This document shows positions 36,593 through 45,493 of a stretch of 64,000 nt of DNA, piece by piece. The notes below the pieces were generated by a model that was not told where the DNA came from, made no database searches, and worked only from the letters and a program-made list of their open reading frames with translations. Both the position numbers and the translations under genes were made by a program. Every line of letters begins with the position of its first letter. Within the stretch, counting starts at the first letter, position 1. Origin of the DNA: UBA1141 sp963665155. GTDB lineage: Bacteria > Chloroflexota > Dehalococcoidia > Lucifugimonadales > UBA3495. The stretch spans positions 1 through 64,000 of the forward strand of contig CAXXFI010000002.1 of NCBI GenBank assembly GCA_963665155.2, written 5' to 3'.

Positions 36593-36757
36593 TTATTTTG
36601 GGCGATGTCCCCACAACTCCCTTACCTTCGCCACGTCCCACTCCGAAATTCTTTCCTGATAGCGATATGGGTCGCTCACCATGATACGTTCGTGCATGGT
36701 GGAGTCAATTTGGGGCATTGACGCATATTCTCTACCCACTATAATGGCGCTAAACAT
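36593..36757 (-). CDS. possible small protein or gene fragment, 54 aa
   Basis: Minus-strand frame from ATG 36757 to TAA 36593-36595, below usual size cut-offs. The sequence (FSAIIVGREYASMPQIDSTM, then DPYRYQERISEWDVAKVREL) has the amphipathic, Glu/Arg-rich look of a real protein end. No family recognised. It may be the C-terminus of a lost gene, possibly the flavoprotein remnant's neighbour. Confidence 0.3.
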   Translation of the reverse strand: MFSAIIVGREYASMPQIDSTMHERIMVSDPYRYQERISEWDVAKVRELWGHRPK

Positions 36758-36836
36758 GCCTGGGCCTTTCAATGGATGAGGCCCGTTTCGCCGACTTATC
36801 CAAATTTATCCACTCGGCCCGGCAAAAAAGGACAAC

Positions 36837-37979
36837 ATGAAATTCGGACTCTTCTATCAAATTCAAGTTCCAAAACCCTGGTCAGCCGACAGCGAAGCCA
36901 AGCGAATCTGGGAAGCATTGGACCAGATTGAATACGCCGAAGAAATGGGCTACGACAGTGTATGGTTCTCGGAGCATCATTTCCGCCCGGAGTGGTCCCA
37001 CAATAGCGCCCCCGACCTTACCTTGGCGGCCGTGACCCAGAGAACCTCACGCATTCGTATGGGCGTGGGCGTCGTTCTGGCCCCGATACACCATCCTTTG
37101 CACACCGCCGTGCGCATGGCCACCCTGGATATTCTCAGCAAGGGCCGGGTGGACGTGGGCATTGGCCGCACCGGCTACCCTTACCAGTTGACCCCCTACG
37201 GTGCCGGGCTTGAAGACACCCGAGGAATGTGGGAAGAATTCGCCCAAGTGTTGCCTAGAATCTGGACCGAGGAAGTATTCTCTCACGAAGGCCGTTATTA
37301 CCAGGTGCCACCCAGGGAAGTGCTACCCAAGCCCCTGCAAAAGCCCCATCCGCCTTTGTGGTCGGCTTGCTCTAGCGAGGAAACCACCAGGTTGGCTGGA
37401 GAAATGGGACTGGGAGCGTTGGTGGGCAGCGAGGGCGGACCGGACAAAGTGGCCAGCGTCCTGGAACTCTATCAACAAACCCTCAAAACTGCGAAACCCG
37501 TAGGAGTCGTCAACAATCAAAACGCGCTAATGACCGCTGGTTTCTGCCACGAGAGCCAGGCGGAGATCGACACTCGGGGCACCGAGCTTTTGGCATGGTA
37601 CCTGGACCAACAACGGGAGCGGGCCCGCTTGGTTTGGCAAGGTGTGGACCCGGCCACGGTGCCACCGGATTATCAAGGCTACTACGAAAGAGACCAAAAG
37701 CTGGCCAACGGACCATACCCCGGCGACCCGACTGCGGCTCAAGTGCTACAGAACGGGACCAGCTTTTGCTTTGGCACTCCCGATAATTGCATCAAGTTTT
37801 TCGAGCAATACGAGGCCATGGGTATCGAGCAGGTTTTCTTGCTAAGCGCCATTGGCCCGGCAACCCACGAAGAGGTTATGAACACCATAAGGCTCTTCGG
37901 CAAGTACGTGATTCCCCACTTCAGGGAAAAAGAAAAGGCCCAGGCCAGCACAGGTACCGCATCGGCTGCTGGCAACTAA
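36837..37979 (+). CDS. LLM-class flavin-dependent oxidoreductase
   Basis: 380-residue luciferase-like oxidoreductase. Landmarks: MGYDSVWFSEHHFRPEW, VLAPIHHPLHTAVRMATLDILSKGRVDVGIGRTGYP, WTEEVFSHEGRYYQVPPREVLPKP, KPHPPLWSACSS, then GTPDNCIKFFEQYEAMGIEQVFLLSAIG. This is the longer sub-type with the EHHF signature seen in alkanal- and nitrilotriacetate-monooxygenase-like proteins. The C-terminal tail is low-complexity (KAQASTGTASAAGN). Followed 89 bases later by another LLM gene. Substrate unknown. Confidence 0.9.
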   Translation: MKFGLFYQIQVPKPWSADSEAKRIWEALDQIEYAEEMGYDSVWFSEHHFRPEWSHNSAPDLTLAAVTQRTSRIRMGVGVVLAPIHHPLHTAVRMATLDILSKGRVDVGIGRTGYPYQLTPYGAGLEDTRGMWEEFAQVLPRIWTEEVFSHEGRYYQVPPREVLPKPLQKPHPPLWSACSSEETTRLAGEMGLGALVGSEGGPDKVASVLELYQQTLKTAKPVGVVNNQNALMTAGFCHESQAEIDTRGTELLAWYLDQQRERARLVWQGVDPATVPPDYQGYYERDQKLANGPYPGDPTAAQVLQNGTSFCFGTPDNCIKFFEQYEAMGIEQVFLLSAIGPATHEEVMNTIRLFGKYVIPHFREKEKAQASTGTASAAGN

Positions 37980-38068
37980 ACTGAGAGTTTTGCCCGAATA
38001 GGCTAGCGAAATCCATTGGGTGATGTTGTCCCGGACAGACACATCGGAGCGAGAAAAGGGAGAGAGAA

Positions 38069-38959
38069 ATGAATGTAGGGGTTATATTCCCACAGACAGA
38101 AATAGGTTCTGACCCGGCGGCGGTGCGGGACTACGCTCAAGCAGCTGAGGAGTTGGGGTACTCCCATTTAATCGTGTACGACCACGTGTTGGGGGCCGAC
38201 ACCAGCCATCACCAGAATTGGCCGAAGGGAACGTACACGTCCGAGAGCATGTTCCACGAGCCTTTCGTGCTGTTCGGCTACTTGGCAGGACTCACCACGA
38301 AGCTAGAAATGGTAACGGCGGTGATCATCTTGGGACAGCGGCAGACTGTTTTGGTCGCCAAACAAGCCGCTGAGGTGGACGTGTTGTCCGGCGGGCGCTT
38401 GCGATTGGGTGTCGGCGTAGGTTGGAACCACGTCGAATACGAGGCCTTGGGAGAAAATTTTAATGACCGTGGCAGGCGCTACGAAGAGCAGGTCCAGCTG
38501 CTGCGGGCTTTATGGACCGAAGAAGTTGTCGATTTTCACGGCACCTACCACCAAGTGACCCATGCTGGGATTAAGCCGCTTCCAATACAGCGCCCAATTC
38601 CGATCTGGATGGGCGCCGGAGGCCGGGACAGCCCGGTCCCTAGCGACCGGGTCCTGCGCCGTGTGGCCCGTGTGTCCGATGGGTACTTCCCCCAATTCCA
38701 GCCCAACGACGCCGGAAAAGCCACAATCGCCAAGATGCGGGAGTTCGCCAAGGAAGCGGGACGCAATCCCGACAACATTGGCATTGAGGCGCGGATCAAT
38801 TTCACAGACGGCGACCCCGAGTTCTGGCAAGACACGGCCACGGCATGGCGGGAGATGGACGCCACCCACATTTCGATCAACACCATGCGGGCTGGGCTGA
38901 CCGGTCCTCAAGCCCACATCGACGCCATCCAGCAGTTTAAGGAGGTTGTGTCGGGTTAG
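38069..38959 (+). CDS. LLM-class F420-dependent oxidoreductase
   Basis: 296-residue luciferase-like oxidoreductase. Shows YSHLIVYDHVLGADTSHH, LGQRQTVLVAKQAAEVDVLSGGRLRLGVGVGWN, WTEEVVDFHGTYHQV and PIPIWMGAGG. The YDHVLG plus GVGWN pattern is typical of F420-dependent members. ATG 38069 follows GGGAGAGAGAA. Forms a likely two-gene unit with the 36837 gene. Intact. Confidence 0.9.
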   Translation: MNVGVIFPQTEIGSDPAAVRDYAQAAEELGYSHLIVYDHVLGADTSHHQNWPKGTYTSESMFHEPFVLFGYLAGLTTKLEMVTAVIILGQRQTVLVAKQAAEVDVLSGGRLRLGVGVGWNHVEYEALGENFNDRGRRYEEQVQLLRALWTEEVVDFHGTYHQVTHAGIKPLPIQRPIPIWMGAGGRDSPVPSDRVLRRVARVSDGYFPQFQPNDAGKATIAKMREFAKEAGRNPDNIGIEARINFTDGDPEFWQDTATAWREMDATHISINTMRAGLTGPQAHIDAIQQFKEVVSG

Positions 38960-39287
38960 GGGAGTCTGGCGCTGCCAGCAGTTGCGAGGACCATAACTCC
39001 TCTGTGACAGATCACATGCCACTCTTTTGTGACAGGATGGATAGTTGGGTATTGGTTCGAGGTCAATATAGCGCAGTTTTTGGTGCGATTTCTGGTCTGC
39101 GCTAGTCAGACCGGATCGCGAAACTCAGCTATGATGGTTCGCCCTAATTATCCCCTGATTGCGTTAGCCCTCCGGCGGCGGCGAAAAATGTACGAGCGCT
39201 TCCATCAGGCTCTGAGTCATTGGTCGTCCAGCGGTGGAAGGGCAGCATTCCGTTCCTGCGTCTAACGGTCTACTGTCCTTGGAAGGC
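38960..39287. other. intergenic between convergent genes, no gene seen
   Basis: 328 bases between convergent genes. One weak opening exists but has neither a ribosome site nor recognisable product. Confidence 0.35.
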
Positions 39288-40493
39288 TTAATCCTCGCAG
39301 AAAAACCGCCTGCGCACCGTCTCGTCCAACGGCTTAATAGGGCCGTTGATTATGGTCAGGGGATTCCGGCTTCGGTCCTGATGCCACATAGGTAGAATCC
39401 TCTCCCGCCGCGCATCGGCTTCGGCCCCGGTTCTACATAAGACGTCAGCCATCCAATTTTCGAATGTATGTATACGGTCGAAATCTTGGTCGTGAGCGAC
39501 TGCGTAGGCATTCCCGGCTGTGTCCCAGTCTTCGTTGGCCATGAGGTTTTCAGATAGGAGTTTGGCGTCGTGAATAGCCAAGCCTAGGCCCTGCCCCCAG
39601 CTTGGGTCGGTTGCTCCGGCAGCGTCGCCAATCAAGGCGAGACCGTTTCGGTAGGGGTGTTCCACCCAGTTGGTTGCTCCGCTGAAAGTGGCCAATGGAC
39701 CAGAAACGGTAGTTGATCCGAAAATTTCATCCGGAACACCTGCCGCGCGGGCTCCAGCCAAGAATTGGGAGAATCCGGATGGGCCGCTAAAGAGGTATTC
39801 CGTTGAGGTTGGGCAAGATACGTAAGCCCTACCTCTTCCTCCTTTTTGACAAAAAACGAAGGACTTGTGCCCCGCTGATGGGATCATCCAATGGTGGACG
39901 CCGTCCTCTTGCAAAGACAAGCCGTCTAGTAAAACCCCGGCGACCATGTTTAGTTCCGGATCAACCTGGGTGGAGAAACCACCCGACGCTCTGCCCATTG
40001 AACCACGGCCATCTGCGCTGACGACTAATCGCGCTTGGAACTCTGTGCTCTGGCCGTCTAGGTTGGCTTTTACTGTGGGTGCGGCTCCTGGGTTTATCTC
40101 GCTCACACGGGCACCCCGCCGGACCTCCGCGCCTGTGTCAGCAGCAGCGTTAATTAGCGCTTCCTGCAGGTCCGGGTGATAAATTGCCAGCATGGGTTTC
40201 CGTGGAACGGAGTGGGCTACAAGGTCCACGCGGTCCATTACCTCGGAGCCGTGGTATTCGTTCCAATACTGGAGAAGGTTTGCGCCAGCAGCCATTAGGG
40301 TATCGTATACACCCAAATCAATAGCCTCTTTCGTGCTCCAAGGACCCATTGCTTCTCCGCGCACCCGATCCCTGAACGTAGTGGCCGATTCCAGGATCAG
40401 GACTTTAGCTCCGTGTTGTGCCATGGCTCTGGCAAGTATCGAACCGGCGATTCCTCCCCCAACAGTGATGATATCGTAGGTTTGTGATGCCAT
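39288..40493 (-). CDS. FAD-dependent monooxygenase (PHBH/UbiH type)
   Basis: 401-residue flavoprotein with N-terminal dinucleotide fold (YDIITVGGGIAGSILARAMAQHG), the DG motif (LVVSADGRGSMGR) and the GD motif (LALIGDAAGATDPSWGQGLGLAIHDA). These three mark class A aromatic or polyene hydroxylases, which insert one oxygen using NAD(P)H. ATG 40493 follows AAGGAGTAGTAA. It is divergent from the hemerythrin-like gene. Substrate unknown; may initiate oxidation of ring or branched substrates. Confidence 0.9.
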   Translation of the reverse strand: MASQTYDIITVGGGIAGSILARAMAQHGAKVLILESATTFRDRVRGEAMGPWSTKEAIDLGVYDTLMAAGANLLQYWNEYHGSEVMDRVDLVAHSVPRKPMLAIYHPDLQEALINAAADTGAEVRRGARVSEINPGAAPTVKANLDGQSTEFQARLVVSADGRGSMGRASGGFSTQVDPELNMVAGVLLDGLSLQEDGVHHWMIPSAGHKSFVFCQKGGRGRAYVSCPTSTEYLFSGPSGFSQFLAGARAAGVPDEIFGSTTVSGPLATFSGATNWVEHPYRNGLALIGDAAGATDPSWGQGLGLAIHDAKLLSENLMANEDWDTAGNAYAVAHDQDFDRIHTFENWMADVLCRTGAEADARRERILPMWHQDRSRNPLTIINGPIKPLDETVRRRFFCED

Positions 40494-40728
40494 TTACTAC
40501 TCCTTAGCTGTCGTTCGATGCAATTATTGATATGCAAAGGTAGATAATATGGTTGTTTGACGCTAAACGAAAGGACGTGATCCCGTCAAGAGAGATTGCC
40601 GCAGTTTGAGACATGATTTCGGCCGACCCTAGGCACGAACGGAGCGCTCAGCTACGAAACCTGCCATAGGAATCTCAGGTCCAAAGGGGCAACAGCGCGA
40701 CGGTCCGGCGAAACACCTTTGATTTCAG

Positions 40729-40757
40729 TTGACGCCATGAGGATACTGTTCTATAGT
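40729..40757 (+). promoter_or_regulatory. promoter of the hemerythrin-like gene
   Basis: TTGACG at 40729-40734, 17-base spacer and TATAGT at 40752-40757, about 37 bases before the ATG at 40795. The remaining intergenic sequence (40494-40728) holds nothing else that can be supported. Confidence 0.6.
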
Positions 40758-40794
40758 CCATCGCCGTGATCCAAATTTCCGGAGGTCAACTACC

Positions 40795-41421
40795 ATGGTA
40801 ACTCCACTCGACGTTATACCTTCCTTCCACCAAGCATTACGCAACGCCATGCGAGAAATTGACGATGCTGCCTACAAGGCTGCAGCAGAGGGTGTTAATT
40901 TGGCGCCAGCAGTGGAAAGGCTCGGCTTCTTCAGCGAGATATTGATGTGGCACGCAGCTGGCGAGGACGAGTTGGTGTTTCCAGCCATGGAAAGAGTCGC
41001 ACCCCTGGTGGCGCAAGGTTACCTCCACGATCACCACGAGTTCGATACAATGACCGAGGGCCTAGCTAAGATTAATGCCTCATCAGACGCTCTTGTCGCT
41101 GCAAGGGAGACAGCGGCGATGACGGCAGTCCTACGTATTCACGACGAGCTACTGTATCCAATTCTGCGGGAGCGTACGTCCCTGGAAGAGCAAACCGCAA
41201 TAGTGGGCGGCATGGCAGCACATGTGCCCCCCGACCGTAATCCCGAGTTCATACGCTGGTTCTTTCCTCTGTTGGGACACGATGACCGGGAGATGTGGAC
41301 CAGGGTCGTAAAGGGATTAATGCCCGAGCAGGTGTTCGCAGCCGTAAAAACTCTCATACGCGACACCATCACCAGTGATTGGGCAGAATTAACGCGGAGA
41401 ATCCCGGAGCTAAGGGCCTAG
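40795..41421 (+). CDS. hemerythrin-like (HHE) domain protein
   Basis: 208-residue four-helix-bundle protein. Candidate diiron ligands: His in PSFHQALRN, HAAGEDELVFPAM, HDHHEFDTM, HDELLYPILRE and later His in FPLLGHDDREMW. Such proteins bind oxygen, NO or iron, and sense or store them. ATG 40795 follows CCGGAGGTCAACTACC. Placed beside an oxygen-using flavoprotein. Intact. Confidence 0.88.
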   Translation: MVTPLDVIPSFHQALRNAMREIDDAAYKAAAEGVNLAPAVERLGFFSEILMWHAAGEDELVFPAMERVAPLVAQGYLHDHHEFDTMTEGLAKINASSDALVAARETAAMTAVLRIHDELLYPILRERTSLEEQTAIVGGMAAHVPPDRNPEFIRWFFPLLGHDDREMWTRVVKGLMPEQVFAAVKTLIRDTITSDWAELTRRIPELRA

Positions 41422-41592
41422 CATCTGTCTCGGGCATACCGGTCTCGCCTAAGAGGCTTCCTGATGTGATCCAGAGCCCTGTCGCTGATTGGACCCTCAA
41501 CGATATTGGCGTCATTCGCCGCTATTCTTAAGGTCAAACTGGCGATACGGCGACAGGCTCTCAGCCTATATTGTCGTTGACGCAATAGTTTG

Positions 41593-42597
41593 CTACCCGG
41601 CCAGACCGGGGAAAATCACATCCCGGAAGGCTTCTACCTCCGGTTGGGGCATGTCGTAGCCTCCCTCACGGGTATGGGTCGGGAAAATGAACACGTGGTC
41701 TACGCCCGATTCCTTAGACGCTCTTTTTAGCTGATCGAGACACTGTTGAGGCGTGCCGAAGAGGCCAAAAGCGTCGCAGATGCGCTCCGCCATTTCATCG
41801 GAGATTTGGTCCGGCATTACATCGTCGGGCAGGTCAATCCCTGCCTCCCTGAGCCAGAACAGGTTTGACTTGCTGGGATAGGTGAGATAGGACTGTCCCG
41901 GTTGGAACAGCTGTTGGGGCCAACGCCGGGCTTCCTCGCCGTCTTCCCCCACCGTCATGGGAATAATAAAAACCGTGCGGAAGTCCTTCAGATCCCGGCC
42001 GGCCCTTTCGGCCCCGATTTCTAGCCTTCTCCTGGCCGCCGCAATAGCCTGAGGATGCAACCCCACCAGCATCAATGCGCCATCGGCCACCTCCCCGGCC
42101 AACTCCACCATGCGAGGACCGGCGGCGGTCATATAGACCGGCGTAGGTTGGTCGCTAACGTTACCCAAGCGAGTCTCGACACCGTTAAAAGTCAGCCTTT
42201 CGCCCCGCAGCAACCGGCGAATAGTCAAAATCGCTTGTCTCATAGTCTCCAAAGAAGCCCGCGGGCACCCGATTGTTCCCACTGACAGGAACCCGGGCCC
42301 AACAGTCAACCGAATTCGCCCCGGTGCGATCTCTTCCAGGGAATGAGCCAGCGAAGCTAGGACCATTGGGTGCCTGGTCACAGGGTTAGAAGTAGCCGGG
42401 AACAGGTTGAGAGTGGAAGTGCGCTCCGCCGCCAAAGCTAGGGTTAGGTAAACGTCCCGCCCACTGTGCTGGTGGTCGTAGATGCCCACGCCGGAAAAAC
42501 CTGCGGTTTCGCAACCCGCTATGAACTGGGCGGTCTCAACCACTGGCAACCCCACAGGCACTCTAATGTCCACTTGCATATTCATCAGCCGATTCAT
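41593..42597 (-). CDS. LLM-class F420-dependent oxidoreductase (mer-like)
   Basis: 334-residue luciferase-like protein of the sub-type resembling methylenetetrahydromethanopterin reductase: FSGVGIYDHQHSGRDVYLTLALAAERTSTLNLFPATSNPVTRHP, SLEEIAPGRIRLTVGPGF, PVYMTAAGPRMVELAGEVADGALM, and VDHVFIFPTHTREGGYD near the end. Start ATG 42597 after AGGTGATCC; internal Met at codons 5 and 7 are alternatives. Single gene facing the dienelactone hydrolase divergently. Confidence 0.88.
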   Translation of the reverse strand: MNRLMNMQVDIRVPVGLPVVETAQFIAGCETAGFSGVGIYDHQHSGRDVYLTLALAAERTSTLNLFPATSNPVTRHPMVLASLAHSLEEIAPGRIRLTVGPGFLSVGTIGCPRASLETMRQAILTIRRLLRGERLTFNGVETRLGNVSDQPTPVYMTAAGPRMVELAGEVADGALMLVGLHPQAIAAARRRLEIGAERAGRDLKDFRTVFIIPMTVGEDGEEARRWPQQLFQPGQSYLTYPSKSNLFWLREAGIDLPDDVMPDQISDEMAERICDAFGLFGTPQQCLDQLKRASKESGVDHVFIFPTHTREGGYDMPQPEVEAFRDVIFPGLAG

Positions 42598-42956
42598 TGG
42601 ATCACCTGCTCTCTAGTAAGGTCTTCAAAAGCATACCTTAACACCAACTCGATCACCCCAAGCTCAAAGAGGGCTCAAGAGCTCTGCGATTTCTACCCAC
42701 TCCGGCCCGGTCATGCGTCCTTGCCACGCAAAGGCTATTGGGTCAATCAACGTAGGCCAGTCACAACTGAGGTGCCTTCCGATTGCCGATTGACGCTCCA
42801 GCGCTCTGGTAGTAATCTACTGTTTTCTCGGGGGCGTCGGGTGTAGAGCCGCCCATTCCCAACTCACCGGGCAATACGTAGCACAACCGAGCGCTCCATA
42901 GTACAACCAGGCATTTCACTGGACCAAGTAAGAAATTACAGGGAGGAACAACAATC

Positions 42957-43745
42957 ATGGCATATGAAGGCATGCTGGCTGAGACGGTCTTGATCAACGG
43001 ACACAACGGCGACCAAATCGACGCCTACCTTGCTCGTCCCCTAGGCGCCGGACCTTTTCCCACCGTGGTGCTGATACACCACATGCCCGGCTGGGACGAA
43101 GCATCCAAAGAAATGGCGCGCAAGCTGGCCTACAACGGCTATGCGACAATTTCCCCTAATCTGCACTTCCGGGAAGGGCAAGCCACACCCCAAGAAAACA
43201 GCAACAGCGTCCGAGAGGCCGGTGGAATGCCCGACGCTCGGACCATGGGCGACGTGCAAGCATCCGTCAATTATTTGCGTTCTTTGTCCTATAGCAACGG
43301 CAAGGTGGGGATCATCGGCTTCTGCTCCGGTGGTCGTCAGGTTTACCTGGCTGCCTGCACTCTCACCGGCATTGATGCGGCGGTGGATTGCTGGGGCGGC
43401 GGCGTGACTCAGGGCGCTGACAGTCTCACCGAGCGGATGCCCGCATGGCCCGTCAGCTTCACTTCCAGCCTCAGTTGCCCGTTATTGGGCTTGTTTGGCG
43501 ATGAAGACCCCAGACCCTCGCCGGCGGACGTGGCGGAAACCGAAGAGGAGTTGAAGAAGCACGGCAAGGATTACGAGTTTCACATGTATCCCAACGCCGG
43601 TCACGGCTTCTTCGCAGTGGACCGTCCCAGCTACCGTCAAGAGGCTGCCGTGGACGCTTGGCAGAAGGTCTTCGCCTTCTATGGCAAGCACCTTAAAGCG
43701 GGCAGCACCGCCGGACGAGAAGCGGTACCCGCTGGCGACAGCTAA
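42957..43745 (+). CDS. dienelactone hydrolase family protein
   Basis: 262-residue alpha/beta hydrolase. The catalytic Cys is in IIGFCSGGRQVYL, the Asp in LLGLFGDEDPRPSP and the His in NAGHGFFAVD, exactly the DLH pattern. The classical reaction opens dienelactone to maleylacetate in catechol catabolism; relatives act on other lactones and esters. ATG 42957 follows a GGGAGGAACAACA site. It sits in a region rich in oxygenases, so a role in ring-cleavage pathways is plausible but unproven. Confidence 0.9.
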   Translation: MAYEGMLAETVLINGHNGDQIDAYLARPLGAGPFPTVVLIHHMPGWDEASKEMARKLAYNGYATISPNLHFREGQATPQENSNSVREAGGMPDARTMGDVQASVNYLRSLSYSNGKVGIIGFCSGGRQVYLAACTLTGIDAAVDCWGGGVTQGADSLTERMPAWPVSFTSSLSCPLLGLFGDEDPRPSPADVAETEEELKKHGKDYEFHMYPNAGHGFFAVDRPSYRQEAAVDAWQKVFAFYGKHLKAGSTAGREAVPAGDS

Positions 43746-43821
43746 GCCACTACAACCAATAGTTTCCGGGAAGAAAGTTCTCGGGACGAAAGGCCCCACT
43801 GACAAAGTTGCGGCAACAAAA

Positions 43822-43856
43822 GTCCCTCTTTCTAAAAGGGGGACTTAGGGGGATTT
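43822..43856. repeat. dispersed palindromic repeat, locus 3
   Basis: GTCCCTCTTT-loop-AAAGGGGGACTTAGGGGGATTT. Lies between convergent dienelactone hydrolase and ybaK genes, where it could end transcription. Confidence 0.55.
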
Positions 43857-43947
43857 CTCGTAAGCTAAGCCGGGATTGACGGGGCACGGAAAAGCTCCGC
43901 GGTCTCGGCTTATTTACTGGTCAAGTTACTCTTGGTCGCTGGCTGGG

Positions 43948-44448
43948 CTATTCCCGCTTGAAAGAAAGCCCGGCCACGAATTGCACCTTCGGCAACTTCT
44001 TCAGTTCCTCCGGAGCAACCAATATTTTCGACGACCTGCTGCCGGAACCCAATATCAGACGTTCCAACGAAAGCACCTTCTCGTCGGCGTACACTTGCAG
44101 GTCCTGGGGCAACGCAAAAGGAGTCACCCCGCCAACGGTCATACCGGTTAGGGTCTCGGTCTCCTCCGCAGAAGCAAATGACAGCCGGGACACACCCATC
44201 AGCGATCGAACGCTCTTGTTCACGTCTAAGCGGTCGGAACCAAGGACTATACACGCCGAGTAATGTTTCTCTCCCCGCTTCGATGCCACCACTATGGTGT
44301 TGCCACAAACGTCCAAGTCATAGCCGTACTCCCGGCAGAACTCGGCGGTGTCCGCAAAGTCGGGGTTAATCTGCACAAGCTCGAAGGAGATGCCCAATTC
44401 TTCGAGGTTGGTTACTACTGCTTTTTCTATGTCGCTTTGCTGCGTCAT
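43948..44448 (-). CDS. YbaK/aminoacyl-tRNA deacylase domain protein
   Basis: 166-residue single-domain protein of the YbaK/ProX editing family, which hydrolyses mischarged aminoacyl-tRNAs. Typical features: an N-terminal strand-helix with ELGISFELVQ, GNTIVVASKRGEKHYSACIVLGSDRLDVNKSVR, then FASAEETETLTGMTVGGVTPFALP with the conserved GGVTPF. Forms a likely operon with the Nudix gene 37 bases upstream on the same strand. Intact. Confidence 0.9.
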   Translation of the reverse strand: MTQQSDIEKAVVTNLEELGISFELVQINPDFADTAEFCREYGYDLDVCGNTIVVASKRGEKHYSACIVLGSDRLDVNKSVRSLMGVSRLSFASAEETETLTGMTVGGVTPFALPQDLQVYADEKVLSLERLILGSGSRSSKILVAPEELKKLPKVQFVAGLSFKRE

Positions 44449-44485
44449 GCCTGCTCCCGTCCCATAATCGCGCCTCGCCCACGGT

Positions 44486-45067
44486 CTATGATGTCGGCTC
44501 CATGCCGAACAGCGACCATCCCGGTCGACCGATGTTAATGTCTCCGGTTTCCAGGGTGAAGCCGGAACCGGCAGGCAATTCCAAAGCCCTCTTTATCGAC
44601 CACTTGGAAAACCCTTGCACCCCTTCCATCTCCTCGATTTCCGCCAGATCGAAGTATCCGGCCCCGATACTCTCCACGCCATCAAACCTGGGCTCCCCTG
44701 ATATCAGATCAAGGCGAAACACTACGTAAACATTGGCGGTGGGGGTGCCCACGGTGTGGCGCACACCAATAACATCGGTGACTTTGGCCACAATCCCAGA
44801 TTCTTCCAGGACTTCCCTTTCCACCGCTGGCACTATCTCTTCGTCGCTCTCGACGTAACCGCCGGGAATCTGCCAGGCACCCCGATTTGGATTGATGCCG
44901 CGCTGGACCAGCAACGCTTTGTTGTTGAGGATCACAACGCCACCGCAACCGATCGAGTGTTGGCCGAAGTGGACGAACCCGCAACCCTCTTTGGGGCACG
45001 CAGGTCTGTCTCGGCCCCCGTCCAAGCGCCAGATAAGCTCGCTACCGCACCTGGGACAGTAGTTCAT
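44486..45067 (-). CDS. Nudix hydrolase with N-terminal zinc ribbon
   Basis: 193-residue protein. Residues 4-29 carry CPRCG and a second Cys set (CPKEGCGF), a zinc ribbon like that of NudC and related enzymes. The Nudix box follows, GYVESDEEIVPAVEREVLEESGI, matching GX5EX7REUXEEXGU. It probably hydrolyses a nucleoside-diphosphate derivative such as NADH or ADP-ribose. ATG 45067. Co-oriented with ybaK downstream. Confidence 0.9.
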   Translation of the reverse strand: MNYCPRCGSELIWRLDGGRDRPACPKEGCGFVHFGQHSIGCGGVVILNNKALLVQRGINPNRGAWQIPGGYVESDEEIVPAVEREVLEESGIVAKVTDVIGVRHTVGTPTANVYVVFRLDLISGEPRFDGVESIGAGYFDLAEIEEMEGVQGFSKWSIKRALELPAGSGFTLETGDINIGRPGWSLFGMEPTS

Positions 45068-45493
45068 TGCGCACGACCTTTAATTTTTAAGAGTTTGGTC
45101 AACGCTGAGATTATACCAAGTACCGTTGGAGGAAAACTGGGCGAAAATCCCCTGTATCCCCCTTTTGCGAAAGGGGGGAGCTGCCCACCTTCATGGCCAA
45201 GGCCCAAAGCATCTCTCGGCTGACGAACAAACCCTCTCCCAAGGATCAAACCCTCCCCCTTTGTAAAGGGGGATCGAGGGGGATTTAGACTCCAAGCATT
45301 ACGACGACATCTGAAAGAGATACACATGGAGCTAGTTAATGCCCCACGGGTTGCCCCTCAATTAAAACACTTAACCGCTTTGTATTGGTGTTCTTTGGCG
45401 TTAAAATAGGGCAACGTTACTTGAACAGCCATCTGTTACTCCAATCACCGGTGGCTACGGACCAACCAACTGACCAACCAACGGAGATCGTCC
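45068..45493. other. intergenic with palindromic repeats
   Basis: Divergent gap between Nudix and Rieske genes. Apart from the repeat pair at 45145-45286, nothing coding is supported. It should hold both promoters; none is close to consensus. Confidence 0.4.
45145..45286. repeat. dispersed palindromic repeat, locus 4 (two elements)
   Basis: AAATCCCCTGTATCCCCC...AAAGGGGGG at 45145-45178 and CCCTCCCCCTTTGTAAAGGGGGATCGAGGGGGATTT near 45251-45286, facing each other across about 70 bases. Same architecture as locus 2. Confidence 0.65.

Noticed and set aside
36180..36684. Several plus-strand frames of 60-80 codons before the LLM gene
   Set aside because: They overlap each other and the minus-strand flavoprotein remnant; no product recognisable.
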